A stretch of 64,000 nt of DNA from JALYOK01 sp963840785 (lineage in GTDB: Bacteria; Pseudomonadota; Gammaproteobacteria; Burkholderiales; JALYOK01). The stretch lies in the NCBI GenBank assembly GCA_963840785.1, contig CAWJAF010000013.1, forward strand, positions 310,001-374,000, read 5' to 3'. A program made the translations under genes and the position numbers. Below, one piece after another: positions 20,175 to 28,464 of this stretch (the stretch's first letter is position 1; each line of letters starts with the position of its first letter). The notes below the pieces were generated by a model. The model was not told the DNA's origin. It was given only the letters and a program-made list of their open reading frames with translations, and did not search any database.

Positions 20175-21265
20175 TAGTGGCGGACCTCCAACATAATCGT
20201 TTTGGCACGTTGCGTTTTATCCATGACCTGCCCGGCTAATTGGCCGCAGGCCGCATCAATGTCATTGCCGCGCGTTTTGCGCGTCGTGACGACAAATCCG
20301 GCATTCATCAACACGTCGCGAAAGCGCTGAATCGCCATAGCCGACGAACGTTTATAACCGGAATTCGGAAATGGATTGAACGGAATCAAATTGAACTTGC
20401 ACGGCAAATCGCCGACCAGCGTAACCAACTCGCGCGCCTGGGCAACGCTGTCGTTAACGCCGTCGAGCATCACATATTCAAACGTAACAAAATCACGCGG
20501 CGCGGCTTCGAGATAACTGCGGCAAGCCGCAAGCAAACGCGCCAGCGGATATTTCTGATTGATCGGCACAATTACATCTCGCAGCGCGTCGTTCGGCGCA
20601 TGCAGCGACACCGCCAACGCCACCGGACAACGTTCCTTCAACCGCTCAAGGGCGGGCACCACGCCCGAAGTCGACAGCGTCACCCGGCGGCGCGACAGGC
20701 CGTAGCCGTAATCGTCGAGCATGATGTCCATCGAGTCGCAAACGTTATCGAAATTCGTCAGCGGCTCGCCCATGCCCATCATCACCACGTTGCTAATAAT
20801 GCGCTCGCCTTTCGGATCGCGGCCCAGCGCACGGTTCGCCCACCACAATTGGCCGATGATTTCCGCCACTGTTAAATTGCGATTAAAACCTTGCCGGCCC
20901 GTCGAGCAAAACGTACACGCTAGCGCGCAACCGACTTGCGATGAAATGCACAACGTGCCGCGATCATTTTCGGGAATGAACACCGTCTCGATCGCATTGT
21001 GTTCGCCGACATTCAGCAGCCATTTGCGCGTGCCGTCGTCGGAAATCTGCTCGGTGATTAATTGCGGCGGCTCGACCTTCGCCACGCCTTGCAATTTCTC
21101 ACGCAACGATTTAGCAATATCCGTCATCTTGGCGAAATCCGTTTCGCCGTACTGATGAATCCAACGCAGCAATTGCTTGGCGCGAAACGGCTTCTCACCA
21201 AGCCCGACGACAAACTCCGTCAGGCCGGCAAGATTGAGGTCAAGCAGATTGACCATCGCGCTCAT
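20174..21265 (-). CDS. rlmN: Dual-specificity 23S rRNA/tRNA adenine C2 methyltransferase RlmN
   Basis: Radical SAM methyltransferase acting on A2503 of 23S rRNA and A37 of some tRNAs. The cluster-binding motif CX3CX2C is C113, C117, C120 (VGCALACTFCSTGRQGF). The catalytic C-terminal Cys lies in TRGNDIDAACGQL. The GEPLTNFDNV motif and the N-terminal helical domain are complete. The 363-residue frame is intact. It lies 6 bases downstream of ndk. Confidence 0.97.
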   Translation of the reverse strand: MSAMVNLLDLNLAGLTEFVVGLGEKPFRAKQLLRWIHQYGETDFAKMTDIAKSLREKLQGVAKVEPPQLITEQISDDGTRKWLLNVGEHNAIETVFIPENDRGTLCISSQVGCALACTFCSTGRQGFNRNLTVAEIIGQLWWANRALGRDPKGERIISNVVMMGMGEPLTNFDNVCDSMDIMLDDYGYGLSRRRVTLSTSGVVPALERLKERCPVALAVSLHAPNDALRDVIVPINQKYPLARLLAACRSYLEAAPRDFVTFEYVMLDGVNDSVAQARELVTLVGDLPCKFNLIPFNPFPNSGYKRSSAMAIQRFRDVLMNAGFVVTTRKTRGNDIDAACGQLAGQVMDKTQRAKTIMLEVRH

Positions 21266-21271
21266 TAGTTT

Positions 21272-21697
21272 TTAGCGGGAGTAAATGTTCAACGCGGGGA
21301 AGAAATAGGCGATTTCGTTCTTCGCCGTTTCCGCAGCGTCGGAGCCATGCACCGCATTGGCGTCGATGCTATCGGCAAAATCCGCGCGGATTGTGCCCTT
21401 GTCGGCTTTCTTCGGATCGGTAGCGCCCATCAACTCGCGATTTTTCGCGATCGCGTTTTCGCCTTCCAGCGCCTGCACCATAACCGGGCCGGAGATCATG
21501 AATTTCACCAAATCCTTAAAGAAAGGACGCTCTTTGTGCACCGCGTAAAAGCCTTCGGCTTCTTCCTGCGAAAGGTGCATCATGCGCGCGGCAATGACTT
21601 TCAGGCCGGCTTTTTCAAAGCGCGAGTAAATTTCGCCGATGACGTTTTTGGCAACCGCGTCGGGCTTGATAATCGATAACGTACGTTCCACAGCCAT
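21272..21697 (-). CDS. ndk: Nucleoside diphosphate kinase
   Basis: Balances NTP pools by phosphate transfer through a histidine. MAVERTLSIIKPDAVAKNVIGEI is the family start and the active-site H117 is in DANAVHGSD. At 141 residues it has the usual length and the frame is intact. It is the first gene of the minus-strand series that runs down to purA; a 640-bp gap lies upstream. Confidence 0.98.
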   Translation of the reverse strand: MAVERTLSIIKPDAVAKNVIGEIYSRFEKAGLKVIAARMMHLSQEEAEGFYAVHKERPFFKDLVKFMISGPVMVQALEGENAIAKNRELMGATDPKKADKGTIRADFADSIDANAVHGSDAAETAKNEIAYFFPALNIYSR

Positions 21698-22009
21698 GCT
21701 GATTCAACTCCAGTAAATTCAGGAAATTCAAGATTTTACCATTTCAATTTCGGTAAGAGAAGGAAATGCTGGGGAATTGCAGTGCTGGTGTTAGAGCTTT
21801 AGAACATCGATCAAGCCAGAAGTCCCATCGCTGCTTGATCTACAGGCATGCCACGCCAGAGCCTAAGCGGGGCGCGGCTCGTGGCAGACATGCAAATTGC
21901 ACGCCAAATGCCAAATCACCTCCCATCGTTTCTGCGACGGCGGGAATCCGTTTCGCCATCAAAATCGGCAATCGCATATGGAGGGTTCGAGCTTTTCTAC
22001 CTTGAAAAA

Positions 22010-22025
22010 TGTCGAAGCCTCGACA
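22010..22025. promoter_or_regulatory. Palindrome, candidate activator site upstream of the sigma-54 promoter
   Basis: TGTCGA-agcc-TCGACA is a perfect 6+6 inverted repeat with a 4-base spacer, about 230 bases before the -24 element. Sigma-54 activators bind dyad sites at such distances. The assignment is inference. Confidence 0.3.
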
Positions 22026-22252
22026 TGTCGATTTTCCTTACAGCGAATTTTGCGGCGAAAATCTCTGGTCTGATGACGACGATCACCGTGCATTAGCAAT
22101 AAATCAATGCCTTGAACAAGAAAGTCGGCGCGCTCCAAACGTGGCATGTTCGATTTCAACGCAATTGCAATGTCGGGAATCCTTACAGATGCGCAATTTT
22201 TACCTATCCCCTAATTCGCTAACTCGTTAATATTTTTGCGAATAGCCAGGCC

Positions 22253-22268
22253 TGGCACGAAGAATGCT
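22253..22268 (+). promoter_or_regulatory. Sigma-54 (RpoN) promoter of the PEP-CTERM gene
   Basis: TGGCACG-AAGA-ATGCT matches the -24/-12 consensus TGGCACG-N4-TTGCW with one mismatch, and GG and GC are separated by the required 10 bases. A predicted start near 22280 leaves a leader of about 60 bases to the ATG at 22338, with TTGGAG before it. A CCAGGCCTGG palindrome (22246-22255) overlaps the -24 element. Confidence 0.65.
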
Positions 22269-22337
22269 GCATTTTGACTAGGTAATAAAAATAATAAACG
22301 CCACATTTTTATTAACCTGACCTTTGGAGATTTTAAG

Positions 22338-23084
22338 ATGAATAATCTGCTATCAAACCTTAGGCTTGCCATGGCTGGCGCTGCATTGCTAAGCACTATT
22401 CTTCCCTCAACAGCCATTGGTGCGCCATTTACACTTGCGTTAACCACTAGTTTTGACTGCGCATCGGCAGCGCCACCTGCCGGCGCGGGCAGCCTTAACT
22501 GTAATCCGGCACTGCCGCAACATCTTGAGTGGGTGCAGGGTTCGGATCCCGTTAGCAGCTTGGATCTTTCCGATACCCTTCAGTTGGGCGTCAATGTCGG
22601 CGATGCGCCAGTAATTATTGGCACGATCACCCACACCAATGTCGTGATACCGCTATCGTTTAGCTACTCGATCAATCTCATCAACTCTTTCGCCGTTACG
22701 GACGAAGCGGATTTGTCGGTAGACAATTTTCCGCCGCAAGCAATCGGTATCACGTTTACCGAAACCGTAAACGACGAACCCTGTCCAGCCCCTAATCCGC
22801 AGGCCAGCATTTGCGACGATTTTTTTACATTTGATCTCGCTGGGTTGGCATCTGCACCGTTTATCGATAGCGAAGGAAAACTGAGAATTGTGCAATTTGG
22901 CCTCGTAGCGGGCCCCGGGGCTGCCATCATTGGCGATACGATATTCACGGCAGAGGCCACGACTAGCTCGATATCATTTACCGCGCAAATCGTCGAGGTC
23001 GATACACCAGCGACATTGTTGCTATTTGGGATTGGCTTAGTGGCACTGGGCACCGGCATCCAACGTCGGCGGCGCTCGCATTAG
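22338..23084 (+). CDS. PEP-CTERM-like sorting-domain protein
   Basis: A secreted protein of 248 residues. Residues 1-29 form a signal peptide ending at AIGA. The C-terminus has the tripartite sorting signal: a short TPAT motif in place of the usual PEP, a hydrophobic helix (LLLFGIGLVALGTG) and a basic end RRRRSH. Such proteins are cut and processed by an exosortase and usually reach the exopolysaccharide matrix. The middle is rich in Asp, Ser, Thr and Pro with beta character and several Cys (SFDC, SLNCNP, EPCPAP, SICDDF). No exosortase gene is in the window. The TPAT variant suggests a specific exosortase subtype. Start supported by TTGGAG at 22325. Confidence 0.85.
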   Translation: MNNLLSNLRLAMAGAALLSTILPSTAIGAPFTLALTTSFDCASAAPPAGAGSLNCNPALPQHLEWVQGSDPVSSLDLSDTLQLGVNVGDAPVIIGTITHTNVVIPLSFSYSINLINSFAVTDEADLSVDNFPPQAIGITFTETVNDEPCPAPNPQASICDDFFTFDLAGLASAPFIDSEGKLRIVQFGLVAGPGAAIIGDTIFTAEATTSSISFTAQIVEVDTPATLLLFGIGLVALGTGIQRRRRSH

Positions 23085-23105
23085 GTTTCGTAGTATTTTT
23101 TAGTT

Positions 23106-23134
23106 GCCGGGCGGATAAGCTTCTACCGCCCGGC
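23106..23134 (+). terminator. Stem-loop between convergent genes
   Basis: GCCGGGCGG and CCGCCCGGC form a perfect 9-bp stem with an 11-base loop, 21 bases after the PEP-CTERM stop. The following stretch (GCTTCATTT) is only weakly T-rich, so termination strength is uncertain. It could serve both convergent genes. Confidence 0.55.
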
Positions 23135-23154
23135 GCTTCATTTCAAATGACGCT

Positions 23155-23811
23155 TTAATTCTTGCTGGCTTTTTGAAACGCATCGGAGAAACCAGTCCCT
23201 TGCTCGACGAATTCTCGAACGCGACGATCTCGCGCATCGATCACGCTAGCACGTGCGGCGACTTCGTTAAGCGCGGCACGTGGAACACGAACGATACCGG
23301 TATCGTCGCCAACCAGAATATCCTCGGGCGCGACAGCCACGCCGTCAAGCTGAATCGTCACCTCGGTGGCGATAAAGCGCACGCGCCGCCGTCCCGTCAC
23401 GGGCAATGAATGGCGCACAAACAACGGAAACCCCATTACTCGCGTTTCGTCTAAATCCCGTGACCCGCCGTCGATGACGATAGCTTCAAGGCCGCGCATT
23501 TGCGCCACCCGCGTAGCGATGCCGCCAAGAGCGGAGACCGGCGCGCCTGCCATGTCAATCGCGACGACCATCCCAGGCGCCGGCTTATCGATGTATTCGG
23601 CGATTTTAAATTCCGACTCGTGCGCACTGCCCAGCTCACCGGCTTCCAACTTCACCGTAAACGTCGGTCCGGCGAACCGCAACCCCGGAGCGACACAGTG
23701 CAGTTTAGTAATGAGTCCACCTAAACCCATATCGTCCAAAACTGCGCCAACCGTGCTGCTTCCGTAAGCCTGCAATGCCTTGCAAAGCAGGCCAATATCC
23801 GTCTCGCTCAC
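23155..23811 (-). CDS. RraA-like / HMG aldolase family protein
   Basis: The fold of RraA and 4-hydroxy-4-methyl-2-oxoglutarate aldolases: STVGAVLDDMGL near the N-terminus, then the core GGIATRVAQMRGLEAIVIDGGSRDLDE, whose RD pair binds the metal and substrate in the aldolases, and VGDDTGIVRVP near the C-terminus. At 218 residues it is of normal length. It could be a small aldolase/decarboxylase or a non-enzymatic relative; the sequence does not decide. It overlaps the metallo-hydrolase gene by 4 bases, so the two probably act together. Confidence 0.8.
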   Translation of the reverse strand: MSETDIGLLCKALQAYGSSTVGAVLDDMGLGGLITKLHCVAPGLRFAGPTFTVKLEAGELGSAHESEFKIAEYIDKPAPGMVVAIDMAGAPVSALGGIATRVAQMRGLEAIVIDGGSRDLDETRVMGFPLFVRHSLPVTGRRRVRFIATEVTIQLDGVAVAPEDILVGDDTGIVRVPRAALNEVAARASVIDARDRRVREFVEQGTGFSDAFQKASKN

Positions 23812-24608
23812 GACGTTGGATCCACATCGAGCCGCGCAATGGTTCCCGCCAACGCCGCGCTCACCGCAGGATAGCGCTGAAGCACTAATGGGTCGTGACC
23901 CGGAATGATATGATCCGCCGAACTTGCCAATTTTTGCAACGTGCCATAAGCGTTCAACATGTCACCAACGTTGTAGATGATGGGAAACGGGCGGGCCTCA
24001 TTGATATTGGCATAGAAATGCACGGCGTCAGACGCCAGCACGACCCAGCCGCGCCGCGTCCAAACCCGCACCACTTGTAAACCCATGGTATGGCCGCCGA
24101 CATGATGCACGGTTAACCCCGGCGCGATCTCATCGACGCCGTCGTGAAATCTCACTTTGCCGGCGAAGATGCGCCGCGTCATCGCCACTACGTCGTCAAC
24201 TTCAAACGCATGGTTTATCGCCGAGTGGCACATGCATCGGCCGGTGCAATAAGCCATTTCCCGATCTTGAATGTGATAGCGCGCATTTGGAAAGAGGCCA
24301 TGATTTCCGGCATGATCGTAGTGCATGTGGCTGACGATGACGTCCTGAACCTCGCCAGCATTGATGCCAATTTTGCGCAGACTTTCCGCCGGTGGATTTA
24401 ACAGTTTTCGGCCACGTTTATCTGCGGCAATTTGGTCGAAACCGGTATCTAAAACATAAGTCCCGTTCTTGCCGACTATCGCCCAGATGTAGTAATCAAT
24501 TGGCATCGGCCCATCGTGCGGATCGCCGCCCAGAAAATTTTCACTGGCCTTGCGCATATGACTGGCATAGCGAATGGCATAAACCTCAAATGGTTCAAGT
24601 GTTGACAT
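23808..24608 (-). CDS. N-acyl homoserine lactonase-family metallo-hydrolase
   Basis: Metallo-beta-lactamase fold. The zinc motif is H94-M-H96-Y-D98-H99, with H173 (VGGHTMGLQ) and D194 (ASDAVHF) as further ligands and a final GHDPLV histidine. The arrangement is like that of AHL lactonases (AiiA/AttM group) and related lactone hydrolases. At 266 residues and without a signal peptide it is cytoplasmic. Coupled by ATGA with the RraA-like gene downstream, it could open a lactone whose product the partner cleaves, but that link is inference. No LuxI/LuxR quorum genes are in the window. Confidence 0.82.
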   Translation of the reverse strand: MSTLEPFEVYAIRYASHMRKASENFLGGDPHDGPMPIDYYIWAIVGKNGTYVLDTGFDQIAADKRGRKLLNPPAESLRKIGINAGEVQDVIVSHMHYDHAGNHGLFPNARYHIQDREMAYCTGRCMCHSAINHAFEVDDVVAMTRRIFAGKVRFHDGVDEIAPGLTVHHVGGHTMGLQVVRVWTRRGWVVLASDAVHFYANINEARPFPIIYNVGDMLNAYGTLQKLASSADHIIPGHDPLVLQRYPAVSAALAGTIARLDVDPTS

Positions 24609-24698
24609 CGAATTATTTTCCCTAATTGGCCGAATAATTTACTTCGCGGCGATCACTGAATTACATTAAGGATCTCGCATTACTGCAAGCGTCAACCT

Positions 24699-25340
24699 CT
24701 AATGCAAAAGTGGCACGCCGGTCTTCGCTTGTATTTCCTCGCGCGTCACGCCGTCAGCAAGCTCCACCAACTTTAAACCTGCCGGCCTTACATCCATGAC
24801 GCCCAGATCCGTGATGATGCGATTGACAACGCCAACACCGGTCAACGGCAAGGTACATTGCGGCAGAATTTTTAGATCCTCACTGCCGTCTTTCTTTTTT
24901 GCGATATGTTCCATCAACACCAACACGCGCGGCACACCCGCGACTAAGTCCATCGCACCGCCCATGCCCTTGACCATCTTGCCGGGGATCATCCAATTGG
25001 CGAGATCGCCCTTGGCGCTGACTTGCATCGCACCCAAAATGGAAAGATGAATTTTTCCGCCGCGAATCATTGCGAAACTATCGTGGGAGCCAAAGATTGA
25101 TGAACCGGGAATCGTCGTGACAGTTTGTTTACCGGCGTTGATCAGATCCGCGTCGACTTCGTCTTCCGTTGGAAACGGGCCAATGCCGAGCATGCCGTTC
25201 TCGCTTTGCAGCCAGACTTCGATGTCGGCGCGAACGTGATTTGCAACCAGCGTCGGTAATCCGATACCGAGATTCACATAAAAGCCGTCTTGCAATTCTT
25301 GCGCGGCCTTGGCCGCCATTTGATCGTGGGTCCAGGCCAT
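24699..25340 (-). CDS. 3-oxoacid CoA-transferase subunit B
   Basis: Beta subunit of a family I CoA transferase that moves CoA between succinyl-CoA (or acetyl-CoA) and a 3-oxoacid. The catalytic Glu lies in LQSENGMLGIGPFP; GIGLPTLVANHV and GGAMDLVAGVPRVLVLMEH are typical of ScoB/AtoA. At 213 residues the frame is intact. It is 2 bases after the A subunit. In this PHB-making organism a role in acetoacetate use is likely; 3-oxoadipate transferase (PcaJ) is less likely because no pca genes are near. Confidence 0.92.
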   Translation of the reverse strand: MAWTHDQMAAKAAQELQDGFYVNLGIGLPTLVANHVRADIEVWLQSENGMLGIGPFPTEDEVDADLINAGKQTVTTIPGSSIFGSHDSFAMIRGGKIHLSILGAMQVSAKGDLANWMIPGKMVKGMGGAMDLVAGVPRVLVLMEHIAKKKDGSEDLKILPQCTLPLTGVGVVNRIITDLGVMDVRPAGLKLVELADGVTREEIQAKTGVPLLH

Positions 25341-25342
25341 GG

Positions 25343-26050
25343 CTATGCCGCTTTCTTTTCGGTGATGGTACGTTTTTCGATGCGCTTTTCGGGATGGGCA
25401 TTGACGACGATTCGACTGACGTAAATGCCCGGCAAATGGACAGCATCCGGATCGATCTCGCCGACCTCGACCAATTGCTCGACCTCGACGATGGTGGTTT
25501 TTCCGGCCATCGCTGCGGCGGGGTTAAAGTTTCGCGCGGTACGGCGAAATACCAGGTTGCCGCTCTTGTCGGCTTTTTGCGCCTTCACCAATGCGACTTC
25601 CGGATTCAACGCGCGTTCCATCACATATTGATGGCCATCGAACTCGCGAATTTCCTTGCCTTCGGCGACCAACGTGCCGACACCGGTGCGCGTGAAGAAT
25701 GCCGGAATGCCGGCGCCACCGGCGCGTAATTTTTCCGCCAGCGTACCCTGCGGTGTGAACTCCAACTCCAATTCGTTCGCGAGATATTGCCGCTCGAATT
25801 CCTTGTTTTCACCGACGTAACTCGAAATCATTTTCTTGATTTGCCGCGTTTCAAGCAACTTACCCAAGCCAAAACCGTCGACACCCGCGTTATTTGAAAT
25901 CACCGTGAGATTTTTCACTTGGCTATCGCGCAATGCGTCGATCAGCGCCTCGGGAATACCACACAGCCCGAATCCGCCGACGGCGATCAACTGGCCATCT
26001 TTAACTACACCCGCCAGCGCTGCTTGCGCGTTTGCATACACTTTGTTCAT
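25343..26050 (-). CDS. 3-oxoacid CoA-transferase subunit A
   Basis: Alpha subunit partner of the gene just downstream. It has the GGFGLCGIPEALIDAL coenzyme-A-binding motif (GxGGF-type) and NNAGVDGFGLGKLL, ELEFTPQGTLAEKLRAGGAGIPAFFTRTGVGT and the AxNFN-type segment RTARNFNPAAAMAGKTTIVEVE. At 235 residues it is intact and of family length. Confidence 0.93.
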   Translation of the reverse strand: MNKVYANAQAALAGVVKDGQLIAVGGFGLCGIPEALIDALRDSQVKNLTVISNNAGVDGFGLGKLLETRQIKKMISSYVGENKEFERQYLANELELEFTPQGTLAEKLRAGGAGIPAFFTRTGVGTLVAEGKEIREFDGHQYVMERALNPEVALVKAQKADKSGNLVFRRTARNFNPAAAMAGKTTIVEVEQLVEVGEIDPDAVHLPGIYVSRIVVNAHPEKRIEKRTITEKKAA

Positions 26051-26186
26051 GCGTTCTTTCGTCCCAAAATAATGTTACTTTCGATGTCTCGGAAAATTTA
26101 AAAGCGCTGTTACTAATGACTCAGAATCATATCATCCCGGCTAAGTTTACGGTTTTAGCGTAAGACGTAAACGGCTTCAATTCAGC

Positions 26187-27200
26187 TTAACGCGTCGCAT
26201 CCGCGTAACTTATTTTTCCCAAAAAACCGGTCAAATCAACGTACCAAATATTGCCCGTCGGATCAGCCACGACGCCAATGGGCCGCGCATCTGGGCGCGG
26301 CAGATTAAAGAACTTAAATCCGCCATCTTTGAAACGACCCAACCCATGATCGCGAACCATCGCAAACCAAATCGCTCCGTCCGGCGCAGCCGCGATGCCC
26401 ACTAAACCGGCGGTGCGCGATTCACTCGGAATAGGATATTCGGTGAATTCTTCGTTGTGAATTCGCCCAAGTTTGTTGCTACGAAACTCTAAAAACCAAA
26501 CGTCGCCATTTGCGTCGACGGTAATATCGGTCGGCGCACTGGCTGGCGTCGGCACCCAGAACCAATCGGTTTTGCCATCTTTCGGATCGATGCGCACGAT
26601 TTGCCCCGATTGCTGTAGCGTCGCCCAGGCCTTGCCGTCCGGCGCAATGGCGACACCATAAGGCGTGCCGCGCGCTGATTGCAATTGATAACGCTCCAAC
26701 ACATCGTCTTTCAAGCGCGTTACGCTATAGGCCGACCCTTCGGCGAACCACACGGCGCCATCGGGCGCGACCGTGAGCCGTTGCAAGCGCGCAACCGGCG
26801 TGCCGAGCGGAAATGTTTTGATTTCGTTGTTCGGCGATACGCGCCCGATGCTCAGCGCCGGCGCGTCGACATACCAAGCGTTATTGGCCTGATCGACCGC
26901 AATGCCGATCGGATCCATGTTTCGCGTGCCCTTATCGATACGCTCGATTTTGCCGTTGCGAAACACGCCGATGGCGCTGGAGAAATCGATGGTGAACCAA
27001 ATGCTGCCATCCTTGCCCGAAGCGATCGCCGCGGGGATATCGTCTTTTTCCAGCATCGGATATTCGGTCACTCGCGCCAGCGGTGGTGGGGCGAGGCGCC
27101 ACGCGGCGAAGGCCATGGCAAGGAGCGATGCGGCGGCGATTACAAAATAGATTGCTCGCGAGGCGGTTGATGTTTTTGTTTGCGTGTTCGATGTATTCAC
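26187..27200 (-). CDS. Virginiamycin B lyase-like beta-propeller protein, membrane-anchored
   Basis: A 337-residue protein. Residues about 17-36 are a transmembrane anchor (IYFVIAAASLLAMAFAAWRL). The rest is a series of propeller blades of the Vgb/SMP-30 type, each with a G-x-I/V-W-F or W-Y core: ASGKDGSIWFTIDF, QANNAWYVD, APDGAVWFAEGS, DANGDVWFLEF, APDGAIWFAMV, PTGNIWYVD. Real Vgb lyases act on streptogramins in the cytoplasm; this anchored periplasmic form more likely has another role. The blades are regular, so a complete six- or seven-bladed propeller is likely. It precedes another propeller gene on the same strand. Confidence 0.78.
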   Translation of the reverse strand: MNTSNTQTKTSTASRAIYFVIAAASLLAMAFAAWRLAPPPLARVTEYPMLEKDDIPAAIASGKDGSIWFTIDFSSAIGVFRNGKIERIDKGTRNMDPIGIAVDQANNAWYVDAPALSIGRVSPNNEIKTFPLGTPVARLQRLTVAPDGAVWFAEGSAYSVTRLKDDVLERYQLQSARGTPYGVAIAPDGKAWATLQQSGQIVRIDPKDGKTDWFWVPTPASAPTDITVDANGDVWFLEFRSNKLGRIHNEEFTEYPIPSESRTAGLVGIAAAPDGAIWFAMVRDHGLGRFKDGGFKFFNLPRPDARPIGVVADPTGNIWYVDLTGFLGKISYADATR

Positions 27201-27224
27201 GTTGATGGTTTCCGTGAGGTATCT

Positions 27225-27261
27225 CCCTCACTCTAGCCCTCTCCCCCGAGGGGGCGAGGGG
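27225..27261. repeat. C/G-rich palindromic repeat (CCCTCTCCCCCGAGGGGG type)
   Basis: CCCTCA-CTCTAG-CCCTCTCCCCCGAGGGGGCGAGGGG forms a hairpin of the kind common between genes in proteobacteria. A relative is at 57280-57363. It supplies the last codons and the stop of the neighbouring BNR-type gene. Confidence 0.65.
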
Positions 27262-28399
27262 ATTGCCTGATTGGTCGCTTGCGTAAATAAATTGCCGCGC
27301 TGATCGCGAGCAATACACTCGCGATTGCGCTTGCGATCAACACATATTGATTGCGCGCCTGGTCATTGCGTCGTTGCTCGGCAGCTCGTTGTGCGGCGCG
27401 CCACGCCTCGTTGTACGGACGTAACGAAAATCCTGCGTAAACGATATTCGGATCACTTCGATCTTGCGCCAACGGGCTCGGCTCCAAATGCAATGGCAAT
27501 GCGCTTTCTACTTTCGCCCAGGTTTCGCCTGCGTCGGCGCTGCGCATCAAGCCGCGATGGGTTGTGAATACAATGAATTTTTCATTTTCCGAAACCGCAA
27601 TTCCACGAATAGAAATGTTGGGGTCTGGTAATGACTTGCCGTGGGCTTGCCAATTCTTACCACCGTCAATGCTGCGAAATAGCCGGCTGGCGCCGCCGGC
27701 CCACAACTTTTTAACATCGTGAAAATCGGCGCTAATGGTATCAACGCGTTGATCGGCCCAATTTCCAGCTGCTCGCTGCCACGAACGTCCCTCATCTTCA
27801 CTGCGCCATATCCTGCCGGCGACAACCGCATGAATACTAGCTCCTGGCTTGCCCTCTGCCACGAGCAACGCGGATATTGGCTCTTCAGGCAACCCCTTTG
27901 CTGGGCCGCGCCAGTCTTCGCTTCTGGCGTTGCCCATGTATACGCCATTGTTGCCTGCCAAATATATTTGGTCATGTACAGCGATAATTTGTGCAATCGG
28001 CAATGCACCGAGCGGAACTTCCAATGCTCGCCATTGCCCGCTTGCGTCGCTGCGAAATAATCCATTCTCGTTCGCTGCGAAGGCATTTTTGCCATCGCTA
28101 TCGAATGCCAGGCAAAATATCGGCCCAGCGATTAATTCCGGCGCTTGATCGTGCCAATCGCGCCCGCCATTTTTCGAACGCATCAAGCGTGTGTCGGTGC
28201 CGTACAGCAAATCATTCGAATCGCTTGAATTAATCGCAATCGCGTTGGAGGCATTGATGAACAATCCTGCATCGGCCGGGAGCCAAGTCGCACCGGCATC
28301 GCGCGAGCGATACAGGCCGCCATAGGAATCGGCGTCATGCGCATTCGACGCTGGCGCAATGAGCGACACAAACAAAACAAGGAATTCCGAAAGTTTCAT
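27233..28399 (-). CDS. Secreted BNR/sialidase-type beta-propeller protein with C-terminal anchor
   Basis: A signal peptide starts at the ATG at 28399 (MKLSEFLVLFVSLIAPASNAHD). The frame is open up to 28444, but that would run through a terminator, so the later start is preferred. Then come BNR-like repeats with the S/R-x-D-x-G-x-T-W core (YRSRDAGATWLP, MRSKNGGRDWHD, WRSEDEGRSWQR, FRSIDGGKNWQA, MRSADAGETWAK). A transmembrane helix (VLIASAIASVLLAISAAIYL) and basic residues close the protein, so it sits on the outer face of the inner membrane. It resembles YCF48/photosystem-II-assembly-like and exported glycosidase-like propellers. The final residues RQSPRPLGGEG derive from the repeat. Confidence 0.75.
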   Translation of the reverse strand: MKLSEFLVLFVSLIAPASNAHDADSYGGLYRSRDAGATWLPADAGLFINASNAIAINSSDSNDLLYGTDTRLMRSKNGGRDWHDQAPELIAGPIFCLAFDSDGKNAFAANENGLFRSDASGQWRALEVPLGALPIAQIIAVHDQIYLAGNNGVYMGNARSEDWRGPAKGLPEEPISALLVAEGKPGASIHAVVAGRIWRSEDEGRSWQRAAGNWADQRVDTISADFHDVKKLWAGGASRLFRSIDGGKNWQAHGKSLPDPNISIRGIAVSENEKFIVFTTHRGLMRSADAGETWAKVESALPLHLEPSPLAQDRSDPNIVYAGFSLRPYNEAWRAAQRAAEQRRNDQARNQYVLIASAIASVLLAISAAIYLRKRPIRQSPRPLGGEG

Positions 28400-28405
28400 G
28401 CTGAC

Positions 28406-28435
28406 AAAAAAAAGGAGGCCGGCGAACCGGCCTCC
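28406..28435 (-). terminator. Rho-independent terminator of the secreted metallo-hydrolase gene
   Basis: On the minus strand GGAGGCCGG, a TTCG tetraloop, CCGGCCTCC and eight T's follow each other. The stem is perfect over 9 bp. It lies 30 bases after the stop at 28465 and only 7 bases before the start of the BNR-type gene. Confidence 0.9.
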
Positions 28436-28464
28436 CCGTTTCAAGCGTTTTGACGAATCAGCGA

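Larger units (their letters stand above)
21698..22337. other. 640-bp intergenic region between ndk and the PEP-CTERM gene
   Basis: No convincing gene. Short open frames on both strands have no protein-like character or ribosome-binding site. It holds a sigma-54-type promoter at 22253, a palindrome at 22010-22025 and, at about 21841-21890, a stretch (GGCGCGGCTC) weakly like the dispersed repeat alpha module. Confidence 0.5.

Noticed and set aside
23155..24608. Quorum-sensing locus
   Set aside because: AHL-lactonase-like enzymes alone do not make a quorum system; no LuxI or LuxR homologue is present in the window.
28400..28444. Upstream start at 28444 for the BNR-type gene
   Set aside because: It would be translated from inside the terminator hairpin of the preceding gene; the start at 28399 begins a good signal peptide.
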